45,000 nucleotides of DNA, taken from Mesorhizobium loti (GTDB taxonomy: Bacteria > Pseudomonadota > Alphaproteobacteria > Rhizobiales > Rhizobiaceae). The stretch is from positions 3,245,001 through 3,290,000 of the forward strand of contig AP017605.1 of NCBI GenBank assembly GCA_002356515.1, read 5' to 3'. The number at the start of each line of letters is the position of its first letter. Positions within the stretch are counted from its first letter, which is position 1. Of the stretch, positions 33,197 to 42,379 are shown piece by piece. The notes beneath the pieces were generated by a model that saw only the letters and a list, made by a program, of their open reading frames with translations, was not told the DNA's origin and did no database searches. The position numbers and the translations under genes are program-made.

Positions 33197-33531
33197 CGCT
33201 TCTTCGGCTCTGGCGCGATCTCCTCGACCCGTGCCTCAAACGTCGGCTTCCAGTCGCGATTGCGCGCCTGCTGGTGGCCTTCGTAGTCAGGAATGCATGT
33301 GAAGAAGACCGGGTGGGGATCGCGGCCGGCGGCCTTGCAATGCGAGCAGACGAACAGCCCGACAAGATCCTGATGCATTGAGCCATGGCCAGGCCCGAGG
33401 CGGTCTATGAGCGCTTGTATATCGAGTTTGGTCGATCTGCAGCACATTGGATGGCTGCAGTTGACGTGCACGCTTTCGCGCGCTGCAAGGGTGTCGGCGA
33501 GGGTCTTGAGAGAGGCATGGCGAAACTCCAT
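33193..33531 (-). CDS. Hypothetical Cys/His-containing protein
   Basis: The 112-aa protein starts at ATG 33531 (MEFRHASLKTLADTLAARES); longer in-frame starts up to 33657 lack support. It contains HVNCSHPMCCRSTKLDIQAL (about 22-41), followed later by FVCSHCKAAGRDPHPVFF. The paired Cys/His sets could bind zinc. The rest (DYEGHQQARNRDWKPTFEAR) is polar. The protein converges on the membrane peptide gene. I believe similar proteins occur in Mesorhizobium, but cannot name a family or role. Confidence 0.68.
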   Translation of the reverse strand: MEFRHASLKTLADTLAARESVHVNCSHPMCCRSTKLDIQALIDRLGPGHGSMHQDLVGLFVCSHCKAAGRDPHPVFFTCIPDYEGHQQARNRDWKPTFEARVEEIAPEPKKR

Positions 33532-33772
33532 TGAGAGGGGTCGCCGCAACAGGAGGATTATTATATTCCTCGCCTCGATCTCGGTGGCAAGGCCTATTCG
33601 GGCAGGGAGGCTAACGCCCCAGCGGCTGTCTCGACAGTGAGACGAGCTCGGCCTCATCCTTTATCCCGGCCATGTAGTTGGCAATGATCCGGGAGGCAAA
33701 GCGGCCCTGCGCATCGGGTGATCGCCAAGGTTCGCCGATTCTCTCACCAGGTCGGAATATTTGGCTGTCCAG

Positions 33773-33850
33773 TCGTGGCCGTTGCGCGCCAGAGGGCGAC
33801 AATTGGATTCACGAGGTCAAATTCGATGGGTAGGCCCATGCTCGGATGAA
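33773..33850 (+). pseudogene. Fragment of an ATP-dependent DNA ligase (LigC/LigD type)
   Basis: One plus-strand frame reads APEGDNWIHEVKFDG, then a stop in place of the expected Tyr, then AHARMNG. This matches the nucleotidyl-transferase motif I region 'P.G.xWIHEIKFDGYR', whose Lys becomes adenylated. Only about 25 residues are recognisable and the frame is stopped, so it is a relic. Confidence 0.55.
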
Positions 33851-34270
33851 CGGCATCTCGATCCATTGTTCCTTTATGCCCTCGACAGCCCCCTCAAGTG
33901 TCCAGTTCTCGCGAGTAATGAATACAGGCGTAGTCGTATTATGGATGGGCTCTGCTGCGTTTTTCGAAAGCCATCGCCGCGTCGGCATAGGACCCAACGG
34001 CCAATATGCAAACAGCAACAGCCCGTTTCAGTCGAATGTCCATCGGACGTTCTTTATCGCCCAATCGGCGCGAAAGAATGGCCGAAAGGTGAGCGAGCGA
34101 CAGCGACTAACGCGCGTTTCCGGCTGGCCGCTGTCCACGACGTAGCAAATATCTGTTAGTGGCTGCCCAAGCGCAACATGCTGCGCTGCACAATTGCTTG
34201 TTGCAGGTGCGAAGCGCTTAGTTTAGCTTGCCTTTGATTAGTTCGTCCTGATGGGCGTCTGAGGCAAGCT
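33851..34270. other. Intergenic region upstream of the acyltransferase-glycosyltransferase gene
   Basis: No convincing gene, though both strands have open frames of 70-100 codons without start signals. The last 70 bases are AT-richer and probably hold the promoter of the gene at 34271. A short stretch at about 34110-34137 (GCGCGTTTCC...CCGCTGTCCACG) resembles 31940-31966, a weak dispersed similarity. Confidence 0.3.
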
Positions 34271-36286
34271 ATGGCGAACCGGGAAATTTGGATTGATGCC
34301 GCCAAGGGCGTTGGCATTCTCCTTGTGGTGGCGGCCCACATCGCCGGCGCGGGGACCGGATCTTGGGATCCCATCTTCGCCGACTCCGTGTTTCTATTTC
34401 ACATGCCCCTGTTCTTCGTCGTCTCCGGTTACGTCTACAAGCCTGCCTCAAGTGCCGAGCTATTTTGGAAGAAAGTCTCCAGTCTGGCCGTACCATACGT
34501 AGCGTTCCTGGTGGTTTTGACGCTTGCGGTCATATCCAGGAGAATTCTGCTCGGCGATATTCCCTCCCGCTGGCAGCTACGAGAAATGGTCGTCAACGAC
34601 GTCTTGGGAGGCATGCGCCTCTGGCGTGATTTCGCCGTTTTTTGGTTCGTAACCTGCCTCTTCTTTACCCAGCTTATTTACAATCAGATCGCGAATTGGG
34701 CGAGAAGTCCTCGCAGCGCCCGGATGCTGGGATTCGTCGCGTTGTGCGTCGCTCTAGGCTACGCGATTGCATTCGAATGGCCAATGAATCGCTCGCCTTG
34801 GGCGGTCGCAGCAGTGCCGATCGCGCTCTGCTGCTATTGGTTTGGTCATCTGCTTAGGACGTATCAATTCCGCTCGCCAACTCGACTGATTTTCATTGCG
34901 ATTGTAGGAAGGCTGGCCCTGGCCGCGGCAGGACGCGGGGCCGACATCCAGTTCAACATGAAATATTCAATTTTCGGCCCGCCCGTGCTGGGGCTTCTGA
35001 TTGCTTTGTCTCTGTCCCTGGCCTTGCTAATGGCGGTGCAGCAAGCAGCCAAATTCAAAACGTTTGCAGCGCCCATGGCGAAGCTGGGTGAAGCCTCGCT
35101 GGTGATCATGTTCCTGCATCAATTTTTCCAATTTTCTCTTCGTGACCTTGGTGTTTCCAACGAGGCGGCGATCTTTATGGTGGCAGTCTCCGGTCCTTTC
35201 GCGATCCACCTGATTTTGAAACGATCCCCGCGGCTATCACCGTGGTTCTTAGGGACCGGAGCCGGCACACCGGGTCGCGCAATTGCATGGCTCAAAAATG
35301 GGGTTGGCTGGCGCGTCGCAAAGTATCGAGATGATACTATTCGCTTTGCCAAGCCATACGTCGCCCAATTTCTGATTGCTTTGCGATGGCCGGTTCGAGC
35401 AAAGGGCCGGCCGCATGGGCTGCCTGGCGATTTGATCGTCTCGCTAACTTCATATCCTAAACGTTTCGAGACCCTGCATCTGACGCTGCGCTGTCTCTTG
35501 TCGCAGACGGTCGTCCCGGACCGCGTCGTCTTGTGGCTTACTTCTGAGCATGCGGCGCAGCTGCCACCCTCAGTTACGGACCTAAAAGCCCATGGCCTTG
35601 AGATCCGTTTTTGTAAGGATATTCGTTCTTACAAGAAGATTATTCCTGCGTTGCTGGCGTTTCCTAAAGCCTACATCGTGACAGCAGATGACGATGTCTA
35701 CTATGGTCAGCGGTGGCTCGAAGAGCTTGTCGAAAGGGCTGGAGAAAGCACCATCGTTTGTCATCGGGGCCACTCGGTTGCATTCGATGATGCGGGGCAA
35801 ATCGCGCCTTATAGCAATTGGTCATATGACGTCTCCGACACGCCCAATATGCTCTTTCCCACCGGCGTGGGAGGGGTTCTCTATGGCCCAAAGTCACTAT
35901 CACCAGAAGCGGTCGACGAAGACAAGTTCATCGAACTCTGTCCCCAAGGTGATGATATCTGGCTGTTCTGGATGGGCCGGCGGGTCGGCAGCAGATACAT
36001 AAAGACGCAAAAGCGCTGGGTAGAATTCCCCTGGAAAGGATCGCAGGATTCCGCTCTGCATTTGACCAACGTCGGGACCGGCATGAATGACGAGCAGATC
36101 CGCAAGGTCACGAGCCACTTTGGCCTTCCTTCATCGACACGACTTTCTTCTTCCCAGCTGAAAAGCCTTCCTTGCACAACTGAAGAAATGGTCACAAGGA
36201 TCCTGAAAGAAATCGATTCGAAAGGGGTGCTGACACCCGACGATTGCCGGCTTTTTTGGACCAAAGGCACCGCCGGAGGCGACTAG
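34271..36286 (+). CDS. Fusion of an acyltransferase-3 membrane domain with a glycosyltransferase domain
   Basis: The 671-aa protein's residues 1 to about 330 are an acyltransferase-3 domain: N-terminal IDAAKGVGILLVVAAHIAGA with His23, FLFHMPLFFVVSGYV, and about ten membrane helices. This family acetylates or succinylates surface glycans such as exopolysaccharide, lipopolysaccharide and Nod factor. After a linker, about 387-640 resembles a GT-A glycosyltransferase: LIVSLTSYPKRFETLHLTLR, ADDDVYYG with Asp473-475 as the metal-binding DxD, and CPQGDDIWLFWMG. ATG 34271 follows GAGG at good spacing. The fusion suggests one enzyme that both extends and acylates the same glycan; that is inference. 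It stands alone, without neighbouring polysaccharide genes. Confidence 0.87.
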   Translation: MANREIWIDAAKGVGILLVVAAHIAGAGTGSWDPIFADSVFLFHMPLFFVVSGYVYKPASSAELFWKKVSSLAVPYVAFLVVLTLAVISRRILLGDIPSRWQLREMVVNDVLGGMRLWRDFAVFWFVTCLFFTQLIYNQIANWARSPRSARMLGFVALCVALGYAIAFEWPMNRSPWAVAAVPIALCCYWFGHLLRTYQFRSPTRLIFIAIVGRLALAAAGRGADIQFNMKYSIFGPPVLGLLIALSLSLALLMAVQQAAKFKTFAAPMAKLGEASLVIMFLHQFFQFSLRDLGVSNEAAIFMVAVSGPFAIHLILKRSPRLSPWFLGTGAGTPGRAIAWLKNGVGWRVAKYRDDTIRFAKPYVAQFLIALRWPVRAKGRPHGLPGDLIVSLTSYPKRFETLHLTLRCLLSQTVVPDRVVLWLTSEHAAQLPPSVTDLKAHGLEIRFCKDIRSYKKIIPALLAFPKAYIVTADDDVYYGQRWLEELVERAGESTIVCHRGHSVAFDDAGQIAPYSNWSYDVSDTPNMLFPTGVGGVLYGPKSLSPEAVDEDKFIELCPQGDDIWLFWMGRRVGSRYIKTQKRWVEFPWKGSQDSALHLTNVGTGMNDEQIRKVTSHFGLPSSTRLSSSQLKSLPCTTEEMVTRILKEIDSKGVLTPDDCRLFWTKGTAGGD

Positions 36287-36640
36287 CGCAGCTGAGCTTC
36301 TGATTGGTAGGCGCCAATCTCGTTCCCTTGCAGACGCGCCGTCGACGGGTGGAAAGACACGTTTGCCGGCCCACCAGGTTGACCTGTTCCAGGCTCAAGC
36401 GCCCGGTGGCCAAAAGGAACGTTAACCCAGTCTCGCAGCTTTAGGATGCCCGCGCGGTCCTTTTCAGCTATTCAAAACCCGTATATTCCGCCGGTGACCG
36501 TTGGGGAGCCCGGCTTTGTACCCGGTCAGCGTTTAAACGGCGCCGGCACTCGTCCTCGCAAGGACCGTCCTTCGTTCGCATGTTCCTTATATTCGCAAGA
36601 GCGCATACCTTTGCCGTGCGGCGCCTAGAGCGGAGACCAA
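36287..36640. other. Intergenic region without a recognised gene
   Basis: No reading frame with a start signal. The stretch separates the fusion gene from the small gene at 36641 and must hold the latter's promoter. No clear terminator with a T-run was found. Confidence 0.3.
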
Positions 36641-36868
36641 ATGGGCGGCTATAAGGCCTGGCATGATGCTATTCACGACCATCAGGTCGAAGGTTTCGCT
36701 TCGGAGAACGGTTTGGCTGCGGACCTGGTCTGGGAGTTGATCCTAAAACACGGCAACAGCCGCAAGGCCGTGATCAAAGCTGCGCAGGGTTTAAAACGTG
36801 ATGCCAGGCAACACCCCAGCCGAGCCGAGGCCGCCACTGACGATGAGCGTGGTCCGACGAAAGCATAG
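36641..36868 (+). CDS. Small hypothetical protein
   Basis: The 75-aa protein starts at ATG 36641, with GGAG about 6 nt upstream. It begins MGGYKAWHDAIHDHQVEGFA and continues with a helical WELILKHGNSRKAVIKAAQG before a polar tail. The 'W..(K/L)(F/H)G.S+..(V/L)..A' string faintly recalls DUF3606, but I would not assign it. It is soluble and monocistronic as far as can be seen. Confidence 0.6.
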   Translation: MGGYKAWHDAIHDHQVEGFASENGLAADLVWELILKHGNSRKAVIKAAQGLKRDARQHPSRAEAATDDERGPTKA

Positions 36869-36966
36869 TCGGCTTGCCCCGAAAAAAGCCCCAAGTCGGC
36901 TAGGGCCGGCGGCCACCGCAAGCGAGCCAGCTGCCCCGCGGCTCGTTGTAGGTCTTCGCGGCCAGT

Positions 36967-37107
36967 TCATTCGGGGCGCTTGGCGAGCTTTGCGAGCGTC
37001 GAGCGTGAGCAGTTTGTCGCCTTCAGGATGGTGTTCCAGCTCTGACCCTTCCGAAGCATGGCTATGATGGCGTCGTTGCGTTCGGTGTCGGCGGGCCGGC
37101 CCCTCAT
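36967..37107 (-). CDS. Short resolvase-type HTH protein, probably a recombinase tail or small regulator
   Basis: From the ATG at 37107 the 46-aa product is almost only a helix-turn-helix: MRGRPADTERNDAIIAMLRK, then GQSWNTILKATNCSRSTLAK. This resembles the C-terminal DNA-binding HTH of small serine resolvases ('I..ll..G.s...IA..lg.srsTvyR'). An extension to 37248 is open but low in complexity. Without a catalytic domain it is a lone HTH protein or the leftover tail of an invertase gene. Confidence 0.5.
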   Translation of the reverse strand: MRGRPADTERNDAIIAMLRKGQSWNTILKATNCSRSTLAKLAKRPE

Positions 37108-37248
37108 TGCGCCCCTCGGCCTTCGCCGTTGCGCTTCCCTGAGCCTGCCTGCGACGCCGGTCGTCGTAGTCCTTGCGGGGGCCCCTCCCCCTCCTGCGAG
37201 CATTGGCACCCCCACTACCACTTGGCCGCCAGCAGTCGGAAGAAGCAA

Positions 37249-37781
37249 AAGCCAGTGAAAGGATCAGGTAGACGTGACCGGCTTCAAAAAGGCTTGGGCC
37301 TTTCGGGAAACGGAACTCGGCCCGTCACTGTTGCGTACCCGCACTCGAAATTCCGACGATGCCCCTAGGAGCGTTCGTCACAAAAAGCCATCCCCTCCGG
37401 AGCGGTCGTCAAGACCCATTGGGGAATCCGGTGATGGCTATATTCTCGCGGCCGTCGGATGCGTTTTCGGCCGCACTCCACGTCTTTGAAGAAGTCGATC
37501 GCTTCAACGGCGCGGTCAGCTGGTCCGTGGGCAGTAGCAGGGCCAAAAATCAGCTGGCTGCCACCAAGGCTTAGATGGATAGGAAGTTGTCGTTCGGTCA
37601 TCTGCCAGAACGGGCACGTGGCGCCATGTATGGACCACGGGAGGGCAATCTCTCATCTCAACCAATCCGTTGCGTTCCACTCCAAACGAACGAACGCGCA
37701 TCACGGGCGCGCAATGACCCAAGCTTGCATCAAATCGACGCAAACTACGTTGTCGGAACCGACGCAGATGATGGTGCGACC
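37249..37781. other. Intergenic region, possible gene relics
   Basis: No intact gene could be supported. A minus-strand frame at 37365-37601 contains ADRAVEAIDFFKD, which faintly recalls the 'EALDFL..W' centre of DUF982 proteins common in rhizobia. The match stops there and a frameshift would be needed to extend it. Confidence 0.3.
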
Positions 37782-40700
37782 TCAACGGCTCAGGGCTTCC
37801 AGGGCCCTTTGTGCCGCGATGAGGTCGACGATTGGATACCTGGTGCTGAATGTGCGGACCACCGCTTGCAGACGCGTCCCAGCCTCATGGACACGACCTT
37901 GCCGTGCCAGAACTGGTGCCAGTTGCGTTTCGGCGCGAAGCTCAAAGAGTTTCGCATGCTGGCGACGGGCAGTGGCAATTGCCGTTTCGAACAGGTGCGC
38001 GGCACCCATCAGGTCATCTCTGCCCACGGCGATTTGGCCGCGAAGGCGAATACATTCTGCTAGGTAGCTCGCTTCGTCCGTATCGAAAACGAGAGTATCG
38101 ACATCATCCAGCATTTGCGATGCGTCTTCGATGCGACCGGCCCGCAGGAGAAGATCACAAAGTTCGCATGCTTTTTCCGGGGTATGAAATACGACGCCCT
38201 GACCACGCCAAAGAACCAGACTCTCACGGACGTCATCAATGCCGGCATCCAGCTCACCTAAATGCGAACGGGCATGGCCACGCCACCTAATGCCACCGCT
38301 TCGACGCGCCGTGTAGCCATGCCGCTCGCAAATCTCGACGATCCTCGTAGCGTTCTCGAGGAGTTCCTCATATTGACCGAGCAGCGCGCACAACTCGCAC
38401 CGACTGAGAAGATACCAGGCGAGGTCGAAGGGCTTATCCAGTTGGTCAACGGTTCCAACCAAGCGCTCTTTCTCATCGACTGCAGCATCAAAGAAACCCA
38501 AGATGATCATCGAACTGCTAAGATACTCCTGGGTAGCGACACGTTGATCGGCACCGCCGAGCGAAATACGGCGACTTGGGTCAACACGATCGATCAGAGC
38601 CAAAGCCTTGCGCAAGGCCGCCTGTCCCAGTGGTGGTTCTCCGCGGTTGAGATGAGCAATCCCCTTGGTTGCCCAAAGACCACTCAGATAGGCCGCTGGA
38701 AGGCGACCATTAGAGGTTGCGATCTGCTCTTCGGCCAGGGTCAGGTAATCGTGATTGTGCCCAGTGGCGTAAAAGAACGGAGCAAGTGAAAGCGCTACGT
38801 CACATTGCAATTCGGCCAATGCAGTGTTCGCGGCCGCAAGACGTGCATCTTGAAGCGTCTTCCCAAGGCGCTCAGATCGATACCCTTCAGCCTGCATCAA
38901 GGCATTGGCCATCGCTAGATGGAGACGTGTCATCCGTTCGGAGCCGCCGGACACATCGCCAACTCTCCTGCTGCAGTCAATGGCACTGGAAAAGTGCGAC
39001 ACGGCTTCCCGAATGGCAGCTCTGGCCAGGGCGGCCCTTCCCGCCTTTTGCCAGCGATCGAGCGCTCCCGCCCAATCCCCAGCTTCCTGAAGGTGGTGCG
39101 CGAGGAGTTCGGGTTGCGCTTCAGTGATCTCGGGCCACTTTTCCTCCAACACGTCTGCTACCCGCTTATGTAGCTCCTGGCGCTCAGCACGCAGCAGCGT
39201 GCCATACGCTGCGTCCTGAACGAGCGCATGCTTGAAGAGATAAGTGGCCAGTGGCCGAGTCCCGCGGCAGAACACCAGACCGGCGCCGACGAGTTGATCC
39301 AGCGCGCCATTTAGCTCAGCGGCATTTCGCTGTGCGACCGCTGCTAGCAATGCGTAGGAGAATTCCCGACCGAGAACGGCGCCGACCTGTGCGACCTCCT
39401 TAACGGCTGAGCCGAGGCGATCGAGCCGCGCCATCAACGAGGCATGCAGCGTGGCGGGAACGTTCAACGCCGTCGCAGCAGCTCTTGAAAGCACTGTCTC
39501 GGCGTTGCCGCCCTCCAGCACCGCCTTGGTCAGCTCCTCGACGAACAGTGGCACCCCGTCCGTGCGCTCGATGATCTCCGCGACAACGTCGCTCGGCAGT
39601 TCCCCGGTGCCGACGACCCGCTGGACCAGCGCGGCGCCTTCACGACGGTCGAGCCGATTGAGGACAAGAATCGTGACGTGCGCCTGCCCGGTCCACGGCG
39701 GTTGAAACTCGGGGCGGAATGTGAGGAGAAGCAGCACTGGCAGGCGCGGCACCCGCTCGATGACAAGGTCGAGCAGCTCGCGCGAGCTGGGGTCGATCCA
39801 GTGCACATCCTCGAAGAGCATCAGCACCGGACCTTGTCGCGCCAGGTCTTCGAGCTGTCGGAGCAGCGCATCGAAAGTTTTCTCTTTCTTACGCTGGGGC
39901 GTCAGCTGGATAGGCGGGTAGCGAACTTCGGTCGGCAACGACAGCAGCTCGGCCAGCAGCGCTCCGTCCTCCGGCGAGACCGGGGCAAGCAGGGCCGCAA
40001 GCTTATCCAGCTTCCTCTCAGGCGGGTCGTCGCGCTCCAACCCGGCGGCACGTCCTAGCTGCGCAATGGTCGGGTGGAGCGCGCTGTCTTGATGGTGAGG
40101 CGAACAGAAATAGCGCAAGTGGGTATGTGGCTCATTCTGGATCCGCTCCTGCAAGGTGACGGTGAGGCGCGACTTTCCGATGCCGGGCTCGCCTGAGAGC
40201 AGTACCACACGACCTTCACCACCTTTCGCGCGATGCCAGTGGCGCTGCAGCAGGTCGAGCTCCTCTTCACGCCCGACCAGCGGCGTGGGCGTCGCCCCGT
40301 GCAGCGCCTCGAACCGGCTTTCGACAGCGCTCTCACGAACCACTTGATAGGGATGAACCGGCTCCGGAAAGCCTTTCACCTCGACGGCGCCAAGATCGCG
40401 ATATTCGAAAAGATCGCCGACCAGCTGCCGGGTTTGCGGCCCGATCACGACCGAGTCGGGTTCGGCAAGAGCTTGCAGGCGGGCGGCGAGGTTCGGCGTC
40501 TCGCCCACGACGCCGCGCTCTTGCCCTTCGCCGGCGGTGATCAGATCGCCCACGACGACCTGCCCGGTGCCGATACCTATGCGAATCCGCAACGGCTCGG
40601 GCTCTGGAAGTCGCCCAACGGCAATGACGAGAGCAAGGCCAGCGCGCACCGCCTGCTCGGCGGCATTCTCGTGAGCTTGCGGGTAGCCGAAATACACCAA

Positions 40701-41117
40701 AACACCGTCGCCCATGTATTTGGCGACAAAGCCGCCGAAGTGAGCGACCGTATCGGCGACACAGCGGTGATACGCTCCCATGATCTCACGCAGATCCTCG
40801 GGATCCAGACGCGACGCGAGTGCCGTCGATCCAACGAGATCCACGAACATGACGGTCAGCTGTCGACGCTCTGCTCTTAGCTCCTGGGTGCGGCTCCGAG
40901 CCGTAGTGTCATCGGCGTTCGCGTTGGGATGGATTGACGACGGCCAAAGCTCCACTATCGCCTTGCGGAGTCGCTTGCGATGACCAAGGAGCATACCGAG
41001 CTTCTCGAGGTCGGCATCGGTCAGCTCCGGTAGGACCTCAGCGTCAATCGCGTTATCGCGAAATGCCTGCTCGTATTGCTGGAGCCCGAGGCCTCGCAAC
41101 CAAGCGGTAACGTCCAC
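37782..41117 (-). CDS. SAM-domain / class III cyclase / AAA ATPase / TPR regulatory protein
   Basis: This 1111-aa protein has a SAM domain at 1-57 (WLRGLGLQQYEQAFRDNAID). A class III nucleotide cyclase domain at about 85-260 has metal Asp93 (VMFVDLVGST) and Asp137 (YMGDGVLVYFG). An AAA/NB-ARC-like ATPase follows from about 280, with Walker A GEPGIGKS (309-316) and Walker B LMLFEDVHWID. The remainder is helical TPR-like repeats. Multi-domain proteins of this type are abundant in rhizobia; the cyclase makes cAMP, and the ATPase/TPR half is thought to sense and relay a signal. The metal-binding aspartates are present, so cyclase activity is plausible. It is the largest gene of the tRNA-proximal end and has no operon partner. 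Confidence 0.92.
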   Translation of the reverse strand: MDVTAWLRGLGLQQYEQAFRDNAIDAEVLPELTDADLEKLGMLLGHRKRLRKAIVELWPSSIHPNANADDTTARSRTQELRAERRQLTVMFVDLVGSTALASRLDPEDLREIMGAYHRCVADTVAHFGGFVAKYMGDGVLVYFGYPQAHENAAEQAVRAGLALVIAVGRLPEPEPLRIRIGIGTGQVVVGDLITAGEGQERGVVGETPNLAARLQALAEPDSVVIGPQTRQLVGDLFEYRDLGAVEVKGFPEPVHPYQVVRESAVESRFEALHGATPTPLVGREEELDLLQRHWHRAKGGEGRVVLLSGEPGIGKSRLTVTLQERIQNEPHTHLRYFCSPHHQDSALHPTIAQLGRAAGLERDDPPERKLDKLAALLAPVSPEDGALLAELLSLPTEVRYPPIQLTPQRKKEKTFDALLRQLEDLARQGPVLMLFEDVHWIDPSSRELLDLVIERVPRLPVLLLLTFRPEFQPPWTGQAHVTILVLNRLDRREGAALVQRVVGTGELPSDVVAEIIERTDGVPLFVEELTKAVLEGGNAETVLSRAAATALNVPATLHASLMARLDRLGSAVKEVAQVGAVLGREFSYALLAAVAQRNAAELNGALDQLVGAGLVFCRGTRPLATYLFKHALVQDAAYGTLLRAERQELHKRVADVLEEKWPEITEAQPELLAHHLQEAGDWAGALDRWQKAGRAALARAAIREAVSHFSSAIDCSRRVGDVSGGSERMTRLHLAMANALMQAEGYRSERLGKTLQDARLAAANTALAELQCDVALSLAPFFYATGHNHDYLTLAEEQIATSNGRLPAAYLSGLWATKGIAHLNRGEPPLGQAALRKALALIDRVDPSRRISLGGADQRVATQEYLSSSMIILGFFDAAVDEKERLVGTVDQLDKPFDLAWYLLSRCELCALLGQYEELLENATRIVEICERHGYTARRSGGIRWRGHARSHLGELDAGIDDVRESLVLWRGQGVVFHTPEKACELCDLLLRAGRIEDASQMLDDVDTLVFDTDEASYLAECIRLRGQIAVGRDDLMGAAHLFETAIATARRQHAKLFELRAETQLAPVLARQGRVHEAGTRLQAVVRTFSTRYPIVDLIAAQRALEALSR

Positions 41118-41321
41118 ACCAGCTCTCCCAAGGCTGAATCCGGGTCCCTCAGCCGCGATCTTAACTCAGAAGCCAGGGAAATGCTGTAGACTCGGATTTC
41201 TATCGAAGCTGGAGGTCCCTCTCGAAGAATTGGGGCTTGGAGTCCGACATGGTTGCCGCGGCGGTGACAGCTCCTGTGAGCAAAGCGGACGATGCGCCAG
41301 TGATCAAGCGTCCGCATCGGG

Positions 41322-41645
41322 TCATTCTCGTCGGCTGTGGCCTATCTGTCTGAGTTCACCGTTGGTAATGCACATCGCACCGCCACCACGACCTCCAACG
41401 CGTTCCCCTGCGACCTCGGCTTTCAGGCGACGGAAAGCTCCGACCGTGCGCGCAATTGTAGGGCCTTGCAAGGGGAGTGCCTTCAACGGCGAGAAAGCCA
41501 AGATCCCGTCGTCATCATTGGCCCCGTGGACGCAGATGACGAAGCCCTCAAGCTCAAGATCGTGGGGCAGTTCGCGGATGAGCTCCTCGGTTATGCCGAG
41601 ATCCCCGGCGACACGTTCGACCGTGTAGACGTCTGCGATCTTCAC
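41322..41645 (-). CDS. Hypothetical protein at the tRNA-proximal island end
   Basis: The 107-aa product opens at GTG 41645 (MKIADVYTVERVAGDLGITE) and continues LIRELPHDLELEGFVICVHG, then NDDDGILAFSPLKAL. The pattern of helix, acidic loop and short strands looks like a real small protein, and I recall similar rhizobial hypotheticals. The ribosome-binding site is weak and the C-terminal third (VGGRGGGAMCITNGELRQIG) is less protein-like. It is the last gene before the junction. Confidence 0.45.
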   Translation of the reverse strand: MKIADVYTVERVAGDLGITEELIRELPHDLELEGFVICVHGANDDDGILAFSPLKALPLQGPTIARTVGAFRRLKAEVAGERVGGRGGGAMCITNGELRQIGHSRRE

Positions 41646-41702
41646 CGATGGGTACTGCCGCGGCGCGACGGCCGGAGATGAAAGTCGGCGTTCCTCTCAA
41701 CG

Positions 41703-41732
41703 CAAAAACCGCCCCGGTTAGACCGGGACGGT
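41703..41732 (-). terminator. Rho-independent terminator just inside the island, next to tRNA-fMet
   Basis: The minus strand shows a 10-bp stem (ACCGTCCCGG with CCGGGGCGGT, one T-G pair), loop TCTAA, then TTTTT. It begins 20 bases after the tRNA CCA end, so it now ends the rRNA-tRNA transcript. In the excised circle it would lie directly after the recombinase gene, whose frame would stop at the TAA in the loop. Confidence 0.85.
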
Positions 41733-41751
41733 AATTGATTTATGATGAAAG

Positions 41752-41828
<77 letters not shown>

Positions 41829-41837
41829 TCAACCCTA

Positions 41838-41879
41838 GGCAAGCGTTTGCTTGCCGAACTAAGCAAGCGTTTGCTTGCT
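41838..41879 (-). repeat. Two tandem hairpin-forming repeats GCAAGCGTTTGCTTGC
   Basis: Copies at 41839-41854 and 41863-41878 each form a 6-bp stem with a GTTT loop and lie 10 bases upstream of the tRNA 5' end. In a co-transcribed rrn precursor such hairpins may guide RNase processing between 5S and tRNA. Confidence 0.6.
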
Positions 41880-41945
41880 TTGGGCGTAAGCGCATACCTA
41901 CGAATAGGCTGGCCTACAGATAGGTAGATGGCTCACCAAATGAAA

Positions 41946-41963
41946 GGGCCGCTTGCGCGGCCC
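41946..41963 (-). other. Stem-loop in the 5S-tRNA spacer
   Basis: A 7-bp GC stem (GGGCCGC/GCGGCCC) with a 4-nt loop is followed on the minus strand by TTTCATTT. It resembles a weak terminator or a processing hairpin; either could lower tRNA-fMet output relative to 5S. Confidence 0.4.
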
Positions 41964-42044
41964 GTGGTCCCTTGGCGGGCCTTGTTCGTAGAGAGAAGAT
42001 TTCACTGACATCCGCTTGGATGTGAGTTCAACGTGCGTTTAGCA

Positions 42045-42163
42045 GACCTGGCAGCGACCTACTCTCCCGCGTCTTGAGACGAAGTACCATCAGCGCTGGA
42101 GCGTTTCACGGCCGAGTTCGGAATGGGATCGGGTGCAGCCGCTCCGCCATAACCACCAGGTCG
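42045..42163 (-). rRNA. rrf: 5S ribosomal RNA
   Basis: About 118 nt with complementary ends (GACCTGG... and ...CCAGGTC) and the conserved internal strings CCCGATCCCATTCCGAACTC and GGGAGAGTAGGTCG. It lies between 23S and tRNA-fMet on the minus strand, as expected. Ends may be off by one or two bases. Confidence 0.95.
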
Positions 42164-42379
42164 GCAAAACGCACGTTGTTCGAGAAGCTGTTTTCTGTGC
42201 CAAGGCGACGTTTGTGGCTTTCGGGCGCAAGCCCGCAAGCGCGACTGCGCGTCGCCGGTTTTCCGGCGCCCTCGCGGAGCATAGGCCCGTAAGGGCCGCT
42301 CATGCGTGAGCGCTGGTCAGACCATCGTGTTCTGGCGCAATCCACTGGATTGCGCCGAGATGGGCATAAGGAATGAGAA

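Noticed and set aside
33611..33802. 63-codon minus-strand frame ending ELVSLSRQPLGR
   Set aside because: Composition is protein-like, but no start signal or family match was found, and it overlaps the ligase fragment on the other strand.
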